From contig WGLL01000005.1 in the NCBI GenBank assembly GCA_016125585.1, positions 682,001 through 746,000 on the forward strand: 64,000 bases of DNA, read 5' to 3'. The notes below the pieces were generated by a model. That model ran no database searches and had not been told where the DNA came from. It saw nothing but the letters and a program-made list of their open reading frames with translations. Of the stretch, positions 51,910-59,216 are shown in pieces. How positions within the stretch are numbered: position 1 is the first letter of the stretch; every line of letters begins with the position of its first letter. Both the position numbers and the translations under genes were made by a program. The stretch comes from Caulobacter sp. (GTDB lineage Bacteria > Pseudomonadota > Alphaproteobacteria > Caulobacterales > Caulobacteraceae).

Positions 51910-52631
51910 CGGAAGGCCCGCTCGTAGACGCTCATGCGCGCGGCGCGGGCGGCCTCGGCCTGTTCGCGGGCGCGCTGCTCTTCCAGCCGCGCCTCGGCCG
52001 CCTGCATCAGGGCCAGGCCCTGCAGCCGCACCTGTTCGTTCTGGATCAGCGCCTGCTCGGCGGCCAGGCGGGCGTCGAGATCCATCACCGCCCGGGCGTT
52101 GGGAGCCGTATCCAGCGCCCGGCGCAGGGTCTCCAGACCCTCCAGCCGCGCGTCGGCGGCCTGGCCGACCGCTTCGCCGAGGGCGAGGTCGCGGGCCGTC
52201 CGCAGGCCCGAGCGCTCGAGACTGTCGCGGTAGTAGGCCTCGGCCGGCCCGGTCTCGCCGGCCGGCGGCGCGTAGAGCCGGGTCTCGCGGCGGATGGCCT
52301 CGGCCCGCTCGGCCAGGGCGCCCAGGGCCGAGAGGTCGCCGTCGGCGGCGGCGCGCAGGGCGGCCATGTCCGGCAGCGGATTGCGGACCTCCGGCAGGCC
52401 GAGCTGGCCGGCCAGGGCGTTGACGTCCGACAGCTGGTTGAGGCTGTCGAACAACTCGTCGCCCTGTTCGATCTGTTTCTTCAGCGCCTCCAGCTGCTGC
52501 AGGGCCGTGAGGGCGTCCTCGATCATCCTGGCGTAGGCCATCGGGTCGTAGACGATCTCCTGCGCCTGCGCCGGGACACCGGTCAGGACGATCAGGGCGG
52601 CGCCGGCGGCGCCGAGGAGTCGGGTCTTCAT
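51906..52631 (-). CDS. virB5: VirB5/TrbJ-type minor pilus protein
   Basis: A 241-residue protein; ATG 52631 is preferred because it begins a clean signal peptide (MKTRLLGAAGAALIVLTGVP) and overlaps the virB4 stop by four bases. The mature part is helical and coiled-coil-like (ALTALQQLEALKKQIEQGDE and LAAEQALIQNEQVRLQGLAL), as in VirB5/TrbJ pilus-tip proteins. Confidence 0.87.
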   Translation of the reverse strand: MKTRLLGAAGAALIVLTGVPAQAQEIVYDPMAYARMIEDALTALQQLEALKKQIEQGDELFDSLNQLSDVNALAGQLGLPEVRNPLPDMAALRAAADGDLSALGALAERAEAIRRETRLYAPPAGETGPAEAYYRDSLERSGLRTARDLALGEAVGQAADARLEGLETLRRALDTAPNARAVMDLDARLAAEQALIQNEQVRLQGLALMQAAEARLEEQRAREQAEAARAARMSVYERAFR

Positions 52632-55003
52632 GGGAACCTCCGTTGGGCATGAAAGGGGTCGCGCCACTGCGCGTAGTCGTCGCCATGCTCAGCGCGCAGG
52701 CGGTCGAGCAGGGCCACCGTCTCGCTGCGGCCCGACAGGATGGCCAGTTCGTCGTCCAGGCCCGTCAGGTCGAGTTCGACGACGACGCTGTCGTGACCTT
52801 GCTTGACCAAGAAGCGATGCGACTCCGGGGTCAGGGCGTCGCGGATCAGCCGGAACTCCTCGCCGGTCAGGCCGAAGCCCTCGACGTAGTCGCGCGCCTG
52901 GCCGTGCGGGTTGGGCAGGAAGATTTTGGTGGCGCACTGCTCGAGGATGGCGTGGGCGATCGGCGAACGCAGGGCGTCGGCCGGCGACTGGGTGCCGAAC
53001 ACCATCAGGGCGTTCTGCTTGCGCCAGGTCTTCAGCCCGTCCTGGGCGAGGTCGGTGAAGGCCGGATCGCCGAGCACCTTCCAGAACTCGTCGATGTCCA
53101 GCACCAGCCGGCGGCCGTCGACCCGTTCGGCGATGCGGTGGAACAGATAGAGCATGACCGGGGTGCGGATTTCGGCGTGATCGAGCACCTGGGTCAGGTC
53201 GAAACCGGCGAAGCGGGTCTCCAGCGACAGGGCGTCCTCGTCGTTGTCGAGCACCCAGCCGAGCGGGCCCTCCCGGGTCCAGCGCTCCAGCCGCGCGCCG
53301 ACGCCGCCGCCGTCGGCCTGGCCCAGCACGCTGCGCAGGGCGGTCAGGGAGCGACGTTCGCGCGGCAAGGCTTCGAGCGCCGCCACGCCGTCGTCGATGG
53401 CCCGCGCCTGCACCACCGTCAGGGGATCGCCGTCCCGCGCCACCAGGGCCCGGACCAGCTTGACCAGGAAGGCGCGGTTGCCAGGCCCCGGCGCGAGGGC
53501 CTTGAACGGGGCGAAGCCGGTCGGCTCGCCGTTGCGCAGGGTCAGATAGGTTCCGCCGCAGGCGCGCACGAAGAGTTCGGCGCCCCGGTCCTTGTCGACG
53601 AACAGCTGCTGGGCCCCGAGCCGTTCCAGCTGGGCCAGCATGAAGTTCTGGACCACGGTCTTGCCCGAGCCGGAGGGGCCGCAGATGAAGGTGTGGCCGA
53701 GGTCGCCGACATGGAAGTTGAACCAGAAGGGCGAGCCGGCCGTGGTCCTCAGCAGGGCCACCGCCGGTCCCCAGTGGTTGCCGCGGGCCTTGCCGACCGG
53801 ATGGGCGTGGAAGGGCGCCAAGGCCGCGAAGTTTCGCGAGGTGATGGCCGCCGGGCGCGTGCGCCGGGCGAACGCCCCGGGGAACTGCGCCCAGAAGGCC
53901 GCTTCCAGGCCGAGGTCCTCGCGCGCCACCACCAGGCCGGAATCGGCCAGCAGGGCGCGGGCCTTGGACAGGTGGTCGGCGAGCTCGCCGGGTCCGGCTC
54001 CATAGACCAGCACCGAGGCCTGGTGCTCGCCCATCACGAAACGGTTGCTGACCAAGTCGTCGAGGGCGTCGGACAGGCCTTCGATCTGCGAGGCGGCCCG
54101 GTCGCGCGCCGAGACCATCTGGTTCTGCTTGCGCTCCATCACCGCCCGGGCCGAGGCCTTGGACAGGAAGGCGAAGGACTGGCTGATCACGAAGGCAAAG
54201 GGCGCGCTCAGCAGCGCGTCCCACAGGCCCGGGCGGGTCGAAGCCGGATATTCCTTAACCGCCAGGACGCCGGCGTAGCGGGCGTCGCCGACATCGCGCA
54301 GTTCCAGGCTCTCGCGGCCGAAGATTGCCCGCACCGCATAGACCGCCGAGCCCAGGTGGCCGCGGACGACGGGCACGCGGCTCGGACGGCCGGTCAGGAT
54401 CAGTCGCATGGCCTCCATCGGCTCGGAGAACCACAGGCCGCCGCGCGCATAGAGGCCGAGCGGCCGGGGCGCGTAGCGGGCCAGATACTGGGCGAGGTCC
54501 CGCCCGGCCTCCTGCAGCCGCTTGGCCGCCTCGGGCTCGACCTCGACGCCGGCCCGCCGGGCCGCCTTCAGCCGGCCCATCATCGCTGAGGCGCGGTCGC
54601 CGGTCGCCCGGCCGGGGTGCAGGACCAGGCTCACGAAGAGGTCGTTGACGAACATCCGCCGGCCGACGAGACGGGCCTCATAGGCGGCGTTCAGGTCGCG
54701 GGCGAAGGCGGAGCGGAACCCGGTCGCCGGCTCGGCCGCGACCTCGCGCCGGACGACGTGGTGCCACACCGCCAGGCGATCGTCGGCGAGGTTGCGCCAG
54801 GTTTGGTTCAGCTTGACGTGCCAGTCGTTGAGGTCGCGCGCGTCCGCCGTCTCGAAGGCGGCGCCAGCGAGCTGGAAGCAGAGCATCAGGGCGCCGCTGT
54901 CGAGGGCCACCACCTGGTCGTCGACATGGCGCGCGAACGGCATATTGGCGCGGACATCCGCTTCGCGCCGCAGCCGGGCCGGGGAGACGCGCGCCTCAGC
55001 CAC
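52628..55003 (-). CDS. virB4: VirB4-type secretion ATPase
   Basis: A 791-residue protein starting at GTG 55003. Walker A is CGPSGSGKTVVQNFML (residues ~438-453) and Walker B is LVLDIDEFWKVLGD. The N-terminal CagE/TrbE-VirB domain includes MPFARHVDDQVVALDSGALM. It powers pilus assembly and substrate transfer. It begins seven bases before the virB3 stop is reached on the other side, i.e. just after virB3. Length is normal for the family. Confidence 0.93.
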   Translation of the reverse strand: MAEARVSPARLRREADVRANMPFARHVDDQVVALDSGALMLCFQLAGAAFETADARDLNDWHVKLNQTWRNLADDRLAVWHHVVRREVAAEPATGFRSAFARDLNAAYEARLVGRRMFVNDLFVSLVLHPGRATGDRASAMMGRLKAARRAGVEVEPEAAKRLQEAGRDLAQYLARYAPRPLGLYARGGLWFSEPMEAMRLILTGRPSRVPVVRGHLGSAVYAVRAIFGRESLELRDVGDARYAGVLAVKEYPASTRPGLWDALLSAPFAFVISQSFAFLSKASARAVMERKQNQMVSARDRAASQIEGLSDALDDLVSNRFVMGEHQASVLVYGAGPGELADHLSKARALLADSGLVVAREDLGLEAAFWAQFPGAFARRTRPAAITSRNFAALAPFHAHPVGKARGNHWGPAVALLRTTAGSPFWFNFHVGDLGHTFICGPSGSGKTVVQNFMLAQLERLGAQQLFVDKDRGAELFVRACGGTYLTLRNGEPTGFAPFKALAPGPGNRAFLVKLVRALVARDGDPLTVVQARAIDDGVAALEALPRERRSLTALRSVLGQADGGGVGARLERWTREGPLGWVLDNDEDALSLETRFAGFDLTQVLDHAEIRTPVMLYLFHRIAERVDGRRLVLDIDEFWKVLGDPAFTDLAQDGLKTWRKQNALMVFGTQSPADALRSPIAHAILEQCATKIFLPNPHGQARDYVEGFGLTGEEFRLIRDALTPESHRFLVKQGHDSVVVELDLTGLDDELAILSGRSETVALLDRLRAEHGDDYAQWRDPFHAQRRFP

Positions 55004-55331
55004 GGGCCAACTCCCCCGCGCGGTAGCGGCGGACCAGGGGCAGGGGCGTGGGCGAGCTGCCGCCCCATAGCCCGCCGTTGCGGGAGCGCCCTTTGGTGTC
55101 GACATAGACCAGCAACAGCCGGAAGGCGTTGTGATCGACCTTGCAGATGCCACGGAAGACCAGGTGGAGGACGGGGGCGATCAGCAGGTAGAGCAGGCTG
55201 CCGCCCACCAGGAACACCAGGCCCGAGACGATGACGTTGACGCCCATTGCCTCCATCGGCACGCCCAGAACCATGGCCGGGCGGGTGCAGGCCAGGAACA
55301 GCGGGTCCTCGATCAAGCGCTCTTCAGCCAT
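54996..55331 (-). CDS. virB3: VirB3-type protein
   Basis: A 111-residue protein starting at ATG 55331. It has LIEDPLFLACTRPAMVLGVP, the family's N-terminal signature, and two membrane segments (VNVIVSGLVFLVGGSLLYLL and APVLHLVFRGI). VirB3 works with VirB4 in the inner membrane. Its stop overlaps the virB4 start region, and its own start overlaps the end of the small membrane protein gene. Confidence 0.9.
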   Translation of the reverse strand: MAEERLIEDPLFLACTRPAMVLGVPMEAMGVNVIVSGLVFLVGGSLLYLLIAPVLHLVFRGICKVDHNAFRLLLVYVDTKGRSRNGGLWGGSSPTPLPLVRRYRAGELARG

Positions 55332-55497
55332 GACCGGCCCCCAGCAGCGCAGGCAGGCTCCAGGCCGCCAGGCCGAGCGCGCCGCCAGCCACGGCCTGGG
55401 CGAAGCGCGGGAGCGAGATCAGTCGCAGGGCCAGCATCAGGCTCAGGGCACCCAGCAGCACGACGGCGGTCAGGAGAAGATCGACCGGCGCGCCCAT
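55324..55497 (-). CDS. Small membrane protein between virB2 and virB3, 57 aa
   Basis: ATG 55497 overlaps the virB2 stop by one base (TGATG). The whole product is hydrophobic, with two predicted membrane segments: DLLLTAVVLLGALSLMLALR and AVAGGALGLAAWSLPALL. I do not know a named family. Tight coupling on both sides makes it a real gene of the transfer operon. It could be an accessory to VirB3, or a second pilin-like protein. Confidence 0.7.
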   Translation of the reverse strand: MGAPVDLLLTAVVLLGALSLMLALRLISLPRFAQAVAGGALGLAAWSLPALLGAGHG

Positions 55498-55799
55498 CAG
55501 CCGCCCCCGGTGATCAGGTTGACGATCTCGGCGGCGCCGAAGACGACGATGATGCCGAGGATGACGATGGCGGCCCGGCGCAGGTCGAACAGGCCGAACA
55601 TCCACAGGATGCCGACCACCACCACCGCCAGCACCGCCAGCAGGCGGGCGGTGTTGCCGGTCAGCATGTCGACGACGTTCTGCAGCAGTCCTTCGACATT
55701 GGCCTGGGCGAAGGCCGGCTCGGCGAGGATCGCGACGCTGGCCAGGGCGATGGCGCCGGCGGCGCCGGTTTGGCGCGCGCGGGAAACGCAGACGGTCAT
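55497..55799 (-). CDS. virB2: VirB2/TrbC-type pilin
   Basis: A 100-residue protein starting at ATG 55799. A long signal peptide (ALASVAILAEPAFAQA) is followed by two hydrophobic segments (LLAVLAVVVVGILWMFGLFD and AAIVILGIIVVFGAAEIV), the standard major pilin layout. It overlaps virB1 by four bases. Confidence 0.9.
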   Translation of the reverse strand: MTVCVSRARQTGAAGAIALASVAILAEPAFAQANVEGLLQNVVDMLTGNTARLLAVLAVVVVGILWMFGLFDLRRAAIVILGIIVVFGAAEIVNLITGGG

Positions 55800-56440
55800 G
55801 GGAGAACTCTCCAGGGCTCGGACGAGACCGACGCGAAGGCGAGGGTCGAACTGAAACGGGCGCGGGCGAACACATCCCAGGCCGGCGGTGGGGGCGGCTC
55901 GGCCGCAGGCATCGCGGACGCCGGAGGCGACGGCTCTGGCGAGGGGCCGGGCGTCGCGAGGGCGAGGCGGAGGGCGGCGCGTTCGACGCGGGCCACATAG
56001 CCGTTGCGCACACCCCGTTCGGGATGACCGGTGTTGTAGCGGGACAGCGCCGTCCGGAGCGCGATCTGACGGTCGAGCGGGCTGGCCGAGGCGGGCCGGT
56101 ATCCCGCCTGCAGCACCCGGCCGGCGGCGGTCAGATTGCGGCAGGGATCGAAGGCGTCCTCGACCGACAGCCCCAGCCAGCCGAGATTGTCGCTGTTGAT
56201 CTGGGCGACGCCGAGATCGAGGTTGGCGCCGTCGGCGAGCAGGGCGCGCGCCGTCCGGGCGGCCTCGGCCGCGTCGCGTGGGGTGCGGACCGGCCGGGGT
56301 CCGCGATTGACGCCGATGGCGAGCGGATCGAACCGGCTCTCCGCATAGGCGATGGTGGCGAGGGTCTGCGGCGCCACCTGCGGCGCGCAGGCCTGGGCGA
56401 TGCTGAGGATGAGGCCGAGGTCCAGCAAGGCGAACTCCAT
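55796..56440 (-). CDS. virB1: VirB1-type lytic transglycosylase
   Basis: A 214-residue protein starting at ATG 56440. The SLT domain has its catalytic Glu34 in TIAYAESRFDPLAIGVN, then LDLGVAQINSDNLGWLGL and LSRYNTGHPERG. The C-terminus is Pro-rich. It opens the peptidoglycan for the secretion channel. It is the first virB gene after the regulators and has a control region shared in sequence with the luxR-type gene upstream. Confidence 0.9.
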   Translation of the reverse strand: MEFALLDLGLILSIAQACAPQVAPQTLATIAYAESRFDPLAIGVNRGPRPVRTPRDAAEAARTARALLADGANLDLGVAQINSDNLGWLGLSVEDAFDPCRNLTAAGRVLQAGYRPASASPLDRQIALRTALSRYNTGHPERGVRNGYVARVERAALRLALATPGPSPEPSPPASAMPAAEPPPPPAWDVFARARFSSTLAFASVSSEPWRVLP

Positions 56441-56446
56441 GTCTGG

Positions 56447-56510
56447 CGTTCAGCAAACCGTTCCCGACCTGCTCGCGCGACCCGCCAGCGGCCCGTGGGA
56501 AATCTACGGT
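56447..56510 (-). promoter_or_regulatory. Repeated control element upstream of virB1
   Basis: The plus-strand blocks TTCAGCAAACCG (56449-56460), CGCCAG, GCCCGT (56491-56496) and TCTACGGT (56503-56510) recur in the same order and nearly the same spacing upstream of the luxR-type gene. The distance between first and last blocks is 54 bases here and 56 there. It probably carries the transfer promoter and an activator or repressor site. Confidence 0.6.
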
Positions 56511-56770
56511 AGGAAGCTTCGGGTCTCCGGCGCCGCGCGCGCCTCGAGCGCCAGCCGGGCCACGGCCTGGACCCGGGTGCGCACGCCGAGCGTCCGGCAG
56601 GCCAGCATCAGATGCTCGTCGATGGTGCGGGGCGACAGGCCCATCCGTCGGCCGATCTCGGCGGAGGTGAGGCCCCGGGCGGCCAGCCGCAGGCAGTCAC
56701 GCTGTCGCTCGGAGAGACGATCGACGTCGCCAGAGAACGCCTGGCGGTTACTGGACGCATACGGGGCCAT
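56504..56770 (-). CDS. LuxR-type (GerE) helix-turn-helix regulator, 88 aa
   Basis: A short regulator starting at ATG 56770. Residues ~19-75 are a complete LuxR DNA-binding domain: LSERQRDCLRLAARGLTSAE, then IGRRMGLSPRTIDEHLMLAC. There is no signal-binding or receiver domain, so it resembles small stand-alone regulators such as TraR-controlled or GerE-like proteins. It sits at the head of the virB operon. The same control element lies upstream of both this gene and virB1, so it may control itself and transfer. Confidence 0.85.
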   Translation of the reverse strand: MAPYASSNRQAFSGDVDRLSERQRDCLRLAARGLTSAEIGRRMGLSPRTIDEHLMLACRTLGVRTRVQAVARLALEARAAPETRSFLP

Positions 56771-56773
56771 CGT

Positions 56774-56839
56774 TCTTCAGCAAACCGCACGCGGTCGCCC
56801 CGCCGCCAGTCCGTAGCCGGCCCGTCGGCGGTCTACGGT
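56774..56839 (-). promoter_or_regulatory. Repeated control element upstream of the luxR-type gene
   Basis: Second copy of the virB1 upstream element: TTCAGCAAACCG at 56776-56787, GCCCGT at 56820-56825 and TCTACGGT at 56832-56839. The GCCCGT to TCTACGGT distance is 12 bases in both copies. This copy overlaps the end of the XRE-type gene. Confidence 0.6.
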
Positions 56840-57339
56840 GTGTCGTCTCCGGTGGGGCCTTCCCCGTCGCCGTTCGCCGGCGATACCAGTCGGCGCAGCC
56901 GTTGCTCAAGCCAGGCGTCGGCGGCGCTGTCGCGGCGCACCGACTGCACCGCCAGGTCCTTCAGCGCCTTGGTGAAGGTGTTGATGATGGTCCGGGCGTC
57001 GAGCTCGGTGATCGCGTCGCCGACCTCCGCGTCGAACTCCTGGACGGCGACGGTGAAGATGGTCATCAGCTTGTTGTCGGCGCAGCGCAGGGCGAAGGCC
57101 GGCGAGCCCAGCGCCAAGGCGGCCATGATGGCATGCGGATCGCTGTCGGTGACCTCGGCGAAGCGGTGCACGCGCTCGAGATTGATGCGCCCGCCACCGG
57201 CTTCGAAATGTTCGTAGGACCGCAGCGCCATGTTCATCCCGCGCGCCACGTCCGCCGACTTCATCCGGCGGTGGGCGCGGATCAGGCGCAGGGCCGCGGA
57301 CAGGGTTTCATTCTGGGATTGGCGGTCGGCGCGCTCCAT
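56833..57339 (-). CDS. XRE-type transcriptional regulator, 168 aa
   Basis: ATG 57339 (MERADRQSQNETLSAALRLI) is the likely start. The helix-turn-helix is AHRRMKSADVARGMNMALRS followed by YEHFEAGGGRINLERVHRFA. The C-terminal ~90 residues form a helical domain of unknown role. It heads the regulator pair at the start of the transfer operon and probably represses transfer. It is divergent from the lasso peptide gene cluster. Confidence 0.8.
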   Translation of the reverse strand: MERADRQSQNETLSAALRLIRAHRRMKSADVARGMNMALRSYEHFEAGGGRINLERVHRFAEVTDSDPHAIMAALALGSPAFALRCADNKLMTIFTVAVQEFDAEVGDAITELDARTIINTFTKALKDLAVQSVRRDSAADAWLEQRLRRLVSPANGDGEGPTGDDTP

Positions 57340-57617
57340 GACCTCGACTTCACTCCTGTCGGCTGGGGCCGCCGAGACTACCGCCCTCGCACCCCTACTG
57401 GTTGAAAAATGCGGCGCCCGAGCCTCAAATGAAAGATGGCAAAGAAACGGTGTCGAAAACCTTGCGACATGACGCAAAGAACCTGCGGATACATCGCGAA
57501 AGCTTGCGGGCATTGGGGCTATACCGCATTCGCTGGGCGCGGGATCGGCCGCCGGCGAGGTCCGGCGCGAAAGGCGCGTCCTCCCGCCCTCGTCTCCCGC
57601 CGCGGGGAGCGGGCAAG

Positions 57618-58232
57618 GTGAAGGATCGCGATCCCTACCACAGCGCCCTCAACGCCCTGGCCGGTTTCGCCGCCGCGGGCCGGTTCGGTTGGGGCGAGCC
57701 GCTCGTCGCCACCGCTTTGGCCGAGGAGCTGCGCCTCAGCCCCACGCCGGTGCGCGAAGCCCTGGCGCGGCTGGCCGGGGAAGGGGTTCTCGAGCATCGG
57801 CCGGGCCGCGGATATTTTGCGCCAAGCCCGACGGCGTCCGACATCGCCGACCTCTACGAACTGCACCGCCGGCTGACTCACTGGGCGCTGGACGTCGCCC
57901 CGGGGGCCGCGGCGACCGCCATCGGGGAGCCGTCGGCTCCGGATCTGCGCCTCGAGATTCTCTACGCGACGATCGCGGCGTCGGCCGGCGCCGATATCCT
58001 GACCCGCGCCCACCGACGGGTCATGCTCCAGCTCCGCCCCATCCGCGCGGTCGAGGCGGCGGTGCGACCGGCCGAGATCGAGCAGATCGCCCGGCAGGAG
58101 CGGTTGCTGGCGGCGGGCCGCGTCGCCGAGCTACGGGCCGAGGTGGACGCCTATCACGAAGGCCGCCGGCTCGCCGCGCCCGCGGTGTTCGCAGTCATGC
58201 GGCGGTCGGGTCAAAGTATAGAGCGAATATAG
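57618..58232 (+). CDS. GntR-type regulator of the lasso peptide cluster
   Basis: About 204 residues from GTG 57618 (MKDRDPYHSALNALAGFAAA). An open frame extends upstream to TTG 57402 but looks non-coding. The winged helix is LVATALAEELRLSPTPVREA followed by LARLAGEGVLEHRPGRGYFA, typical of GntR/FadR-type proteins; the C-terminal helical domain is short and divergent. It lies 71 bases before the precursor gene on the same strand and is the likely cluster regulator. Confidence 0.78.
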   Translation: MKDRDPYHSALNALAGFAAAGRFGWGEPLVATALAEELRLSPTPVREALARLAGEGVLEHRPGRGYFAPSPTASDIADLYELHRRLTHWALDVAPGAAATAIGEPSAPDLRLEILYATIAASAGADILTRAHRRVMLQLRPIRAVEAAVRPAEIEQIARQERLLAAGRVAELRAEVDAYHEGRRLAAPAVFAVMRRSGQSIERI

Positions 58233-58242
58233 TTTAAAAATA
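58218..58242 (+). promoter_or_regulatory. AT-rich promoter candidate for the lasso precursor
   Basis: An AT-rich patch in GC-rich surroundings. TATAGT at 58228-58233 could be a -10 box, overlapping the stop of the GntR-type gene. No convincing -35 box is visible at the standard distance, so an activator may be needed. Confidence 0.35.
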
Positions 58243-58303
58243 GGACTGGGCGCGCGCCGACTGTGCGGGCGGGGCATTCCGTCCCGTCCAAGGAGGTTCC
58301 ACC

Positions 58304-58531
58304 ATGAACACCCAGACCTCGCCGCGCCTTATCGGGCTCGGCTCCGCTCGGCGCCACACCCGCGCCGATTCCCACATCGGCGACATGGAGCTGATCCCGG
58401 TCCGTCTCTATGAGCCGACCGGCGTCCGCGCCGACGTCGTCCGGCTGGGCTCGGCCGAACAGGCCACCCGCGCCGACTCCCCCACCGGCGATTTCGAACT
58501 GATTCCGGTGCGGCTCTGGCAGCAGGGCTGA
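58304..58531 (+). CDS. Lasso peptide precursor with two leader-core units
   Basis: A 75-residue peptide starting at ATG 58304, with AAGGAGG just upstream. Residues 7-20 (PRLIGLGSARRHTR) fit the leader pattern P-x-L-x-x-L-G-x-A-x-x-x-T-x, with Thr at -2. That predicts core 1 from Ala21: ADSHIGDMELIPVRLYEPTG. LGSA-x-x-x-TRADS then recurs at residue 48, with core 2 from Ala57: ADSPTGDFELIPVRLWQQG, to the C-terminus. The two 24-residue blocks 12-35 and 48-71 are identical at 18 positions. Asp7 or Glu9 of each core could close the ring onto Ala1. A B protein, C synthetase and isopeptidase follow. Confidence 0.8.
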   Translation: MNTQTSPRLIGLGSARRHTRADSHIGDMELIPVRLYEPTGVRADVVRLGSAEQATRADSPTGDFELIPVRLWQQG

Positions 58532-58537
58532 AGGCCA

Positions 58538-58561
58538 GGGCGCCGGCTCCGGCCGGCGCCC
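58538..58561 (+). terminator. Hairpin between precursor and B gene
   Basis: A perfect 10-base stem, GGGCGCCGGC at 58538-58547 with GCCGGCGCCC at 58552-58561, and a TCCG loop, six bases after the precursor stop. Such hairpins after lasso precursor genes are thought to stabilise the precursor message or attenuate the downstream enzymes. There is no T run. Confidence 0.6.
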
Positions 58562-58586
58562 ACCGCCTCCGACTGGACCCCCGCCG

Positions 58587-59216
58587 ATGACCCGCTACCT
58601 CAAACCGGACGTCCACGCCGTCGCCATCGGGGACGACCTGGCGGTGCTCGACATCGCCGACGACGCCTACCTGTGTCTGCCGGGCGGCGCGGCGGTCCTG
58701 ATCGGCGGAGGCGGGATTGCGCCCGGTCCGATGGCCGAGGCGCTGGGCGAGGCCGGGCTGCTGTCGGCCGAGCCGCCGCCCGGGACAAGGGCATCGCCGC
58801 CGTCGCCTGCAAGATCGATCATCCATGAGCCCCGCGCCGAACCGGCGGGGCCGCGGGCGCTGCTCGCCGCCGCCGGCGTCGTGGCCGACCTTCGCAAGGC
58901 GCGGGCCGGGCAGGGGCTTGCTCCCTATCTGGCCCTTGCCGAGACCCGGGCCGGCCTGTCGCGCGATCCGGAGGCGGTTCTGGCGGCGGCGCGGTTGTTC
59001 TGGAAGCTCAGCCCCTGGCTCCCGGTTGAAGGGGAATGCCTGCCGCGCTCGGCGATGTTGATCGCCTTCCTGCGCCGCCGCGGCCTGGCCGCCGACTGGG
59101 TGTTCGGCGTGCGCCTCTGGCCGTTCAACGCCCATTGCTGGGTCCAGGCCGGCGACGTCTGTCTCAACGACGATGTCGAGCGGCTCTGGGCCTATACGCC
59201 GATCTACTGCCGATGA
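58587..59216 (+). CDS. Lasso peptide B protein (leader-binding domain fused to leader peptidase)
   Basis: A 209-residue protein starting at ATG 58587. The N-terminal ~80 residues are a PqqD-like leader-recognition domain (DVHAVAIGDDLAVLDIADDA). The C-terminal transglutaminase-like cysteine protease has Cys in LPVEGECLPRSAML, His in PFNAHCWVQ and Asp in VCLNDDV. B removes the leader so that C can form the macrolactam. The fused B1-B2 form is normal in Proteobacteria. It overlaps the C gene by four bases (ATGA). Confidence 0.9.
   Translation: MTRYLKPDVHAVAIGDDLAVLDIADDAYLCLPGGAAVLIGGGGIAPGPMAEALGEAGLLSAEPPPGTRASPPSPARSIIHEPRAEPAGPRALLAAAGVVADLRKARAGQGLAPYLALAETRAGLSRDPEAVLAAARLFWKLSPWLPVEGECLPRSAMLIAFLRRRGLAADWVFGVRLWPFNAHCWVQAGDVCLNDDVERLWAYTPIYCR

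Noticed and set aside
52643-54589. 648-codon open frame antisense to virB4
   Set aside because: VirB4 is strongly conserved on the minus strand; this is a high-GC antisense opening.
57402-57617. Upstream extension of the GntR-type reading frame
   Set aside because: The added residues are basic and low-complexity with a TTG start, and the conserved domain begins after GTG 57618.
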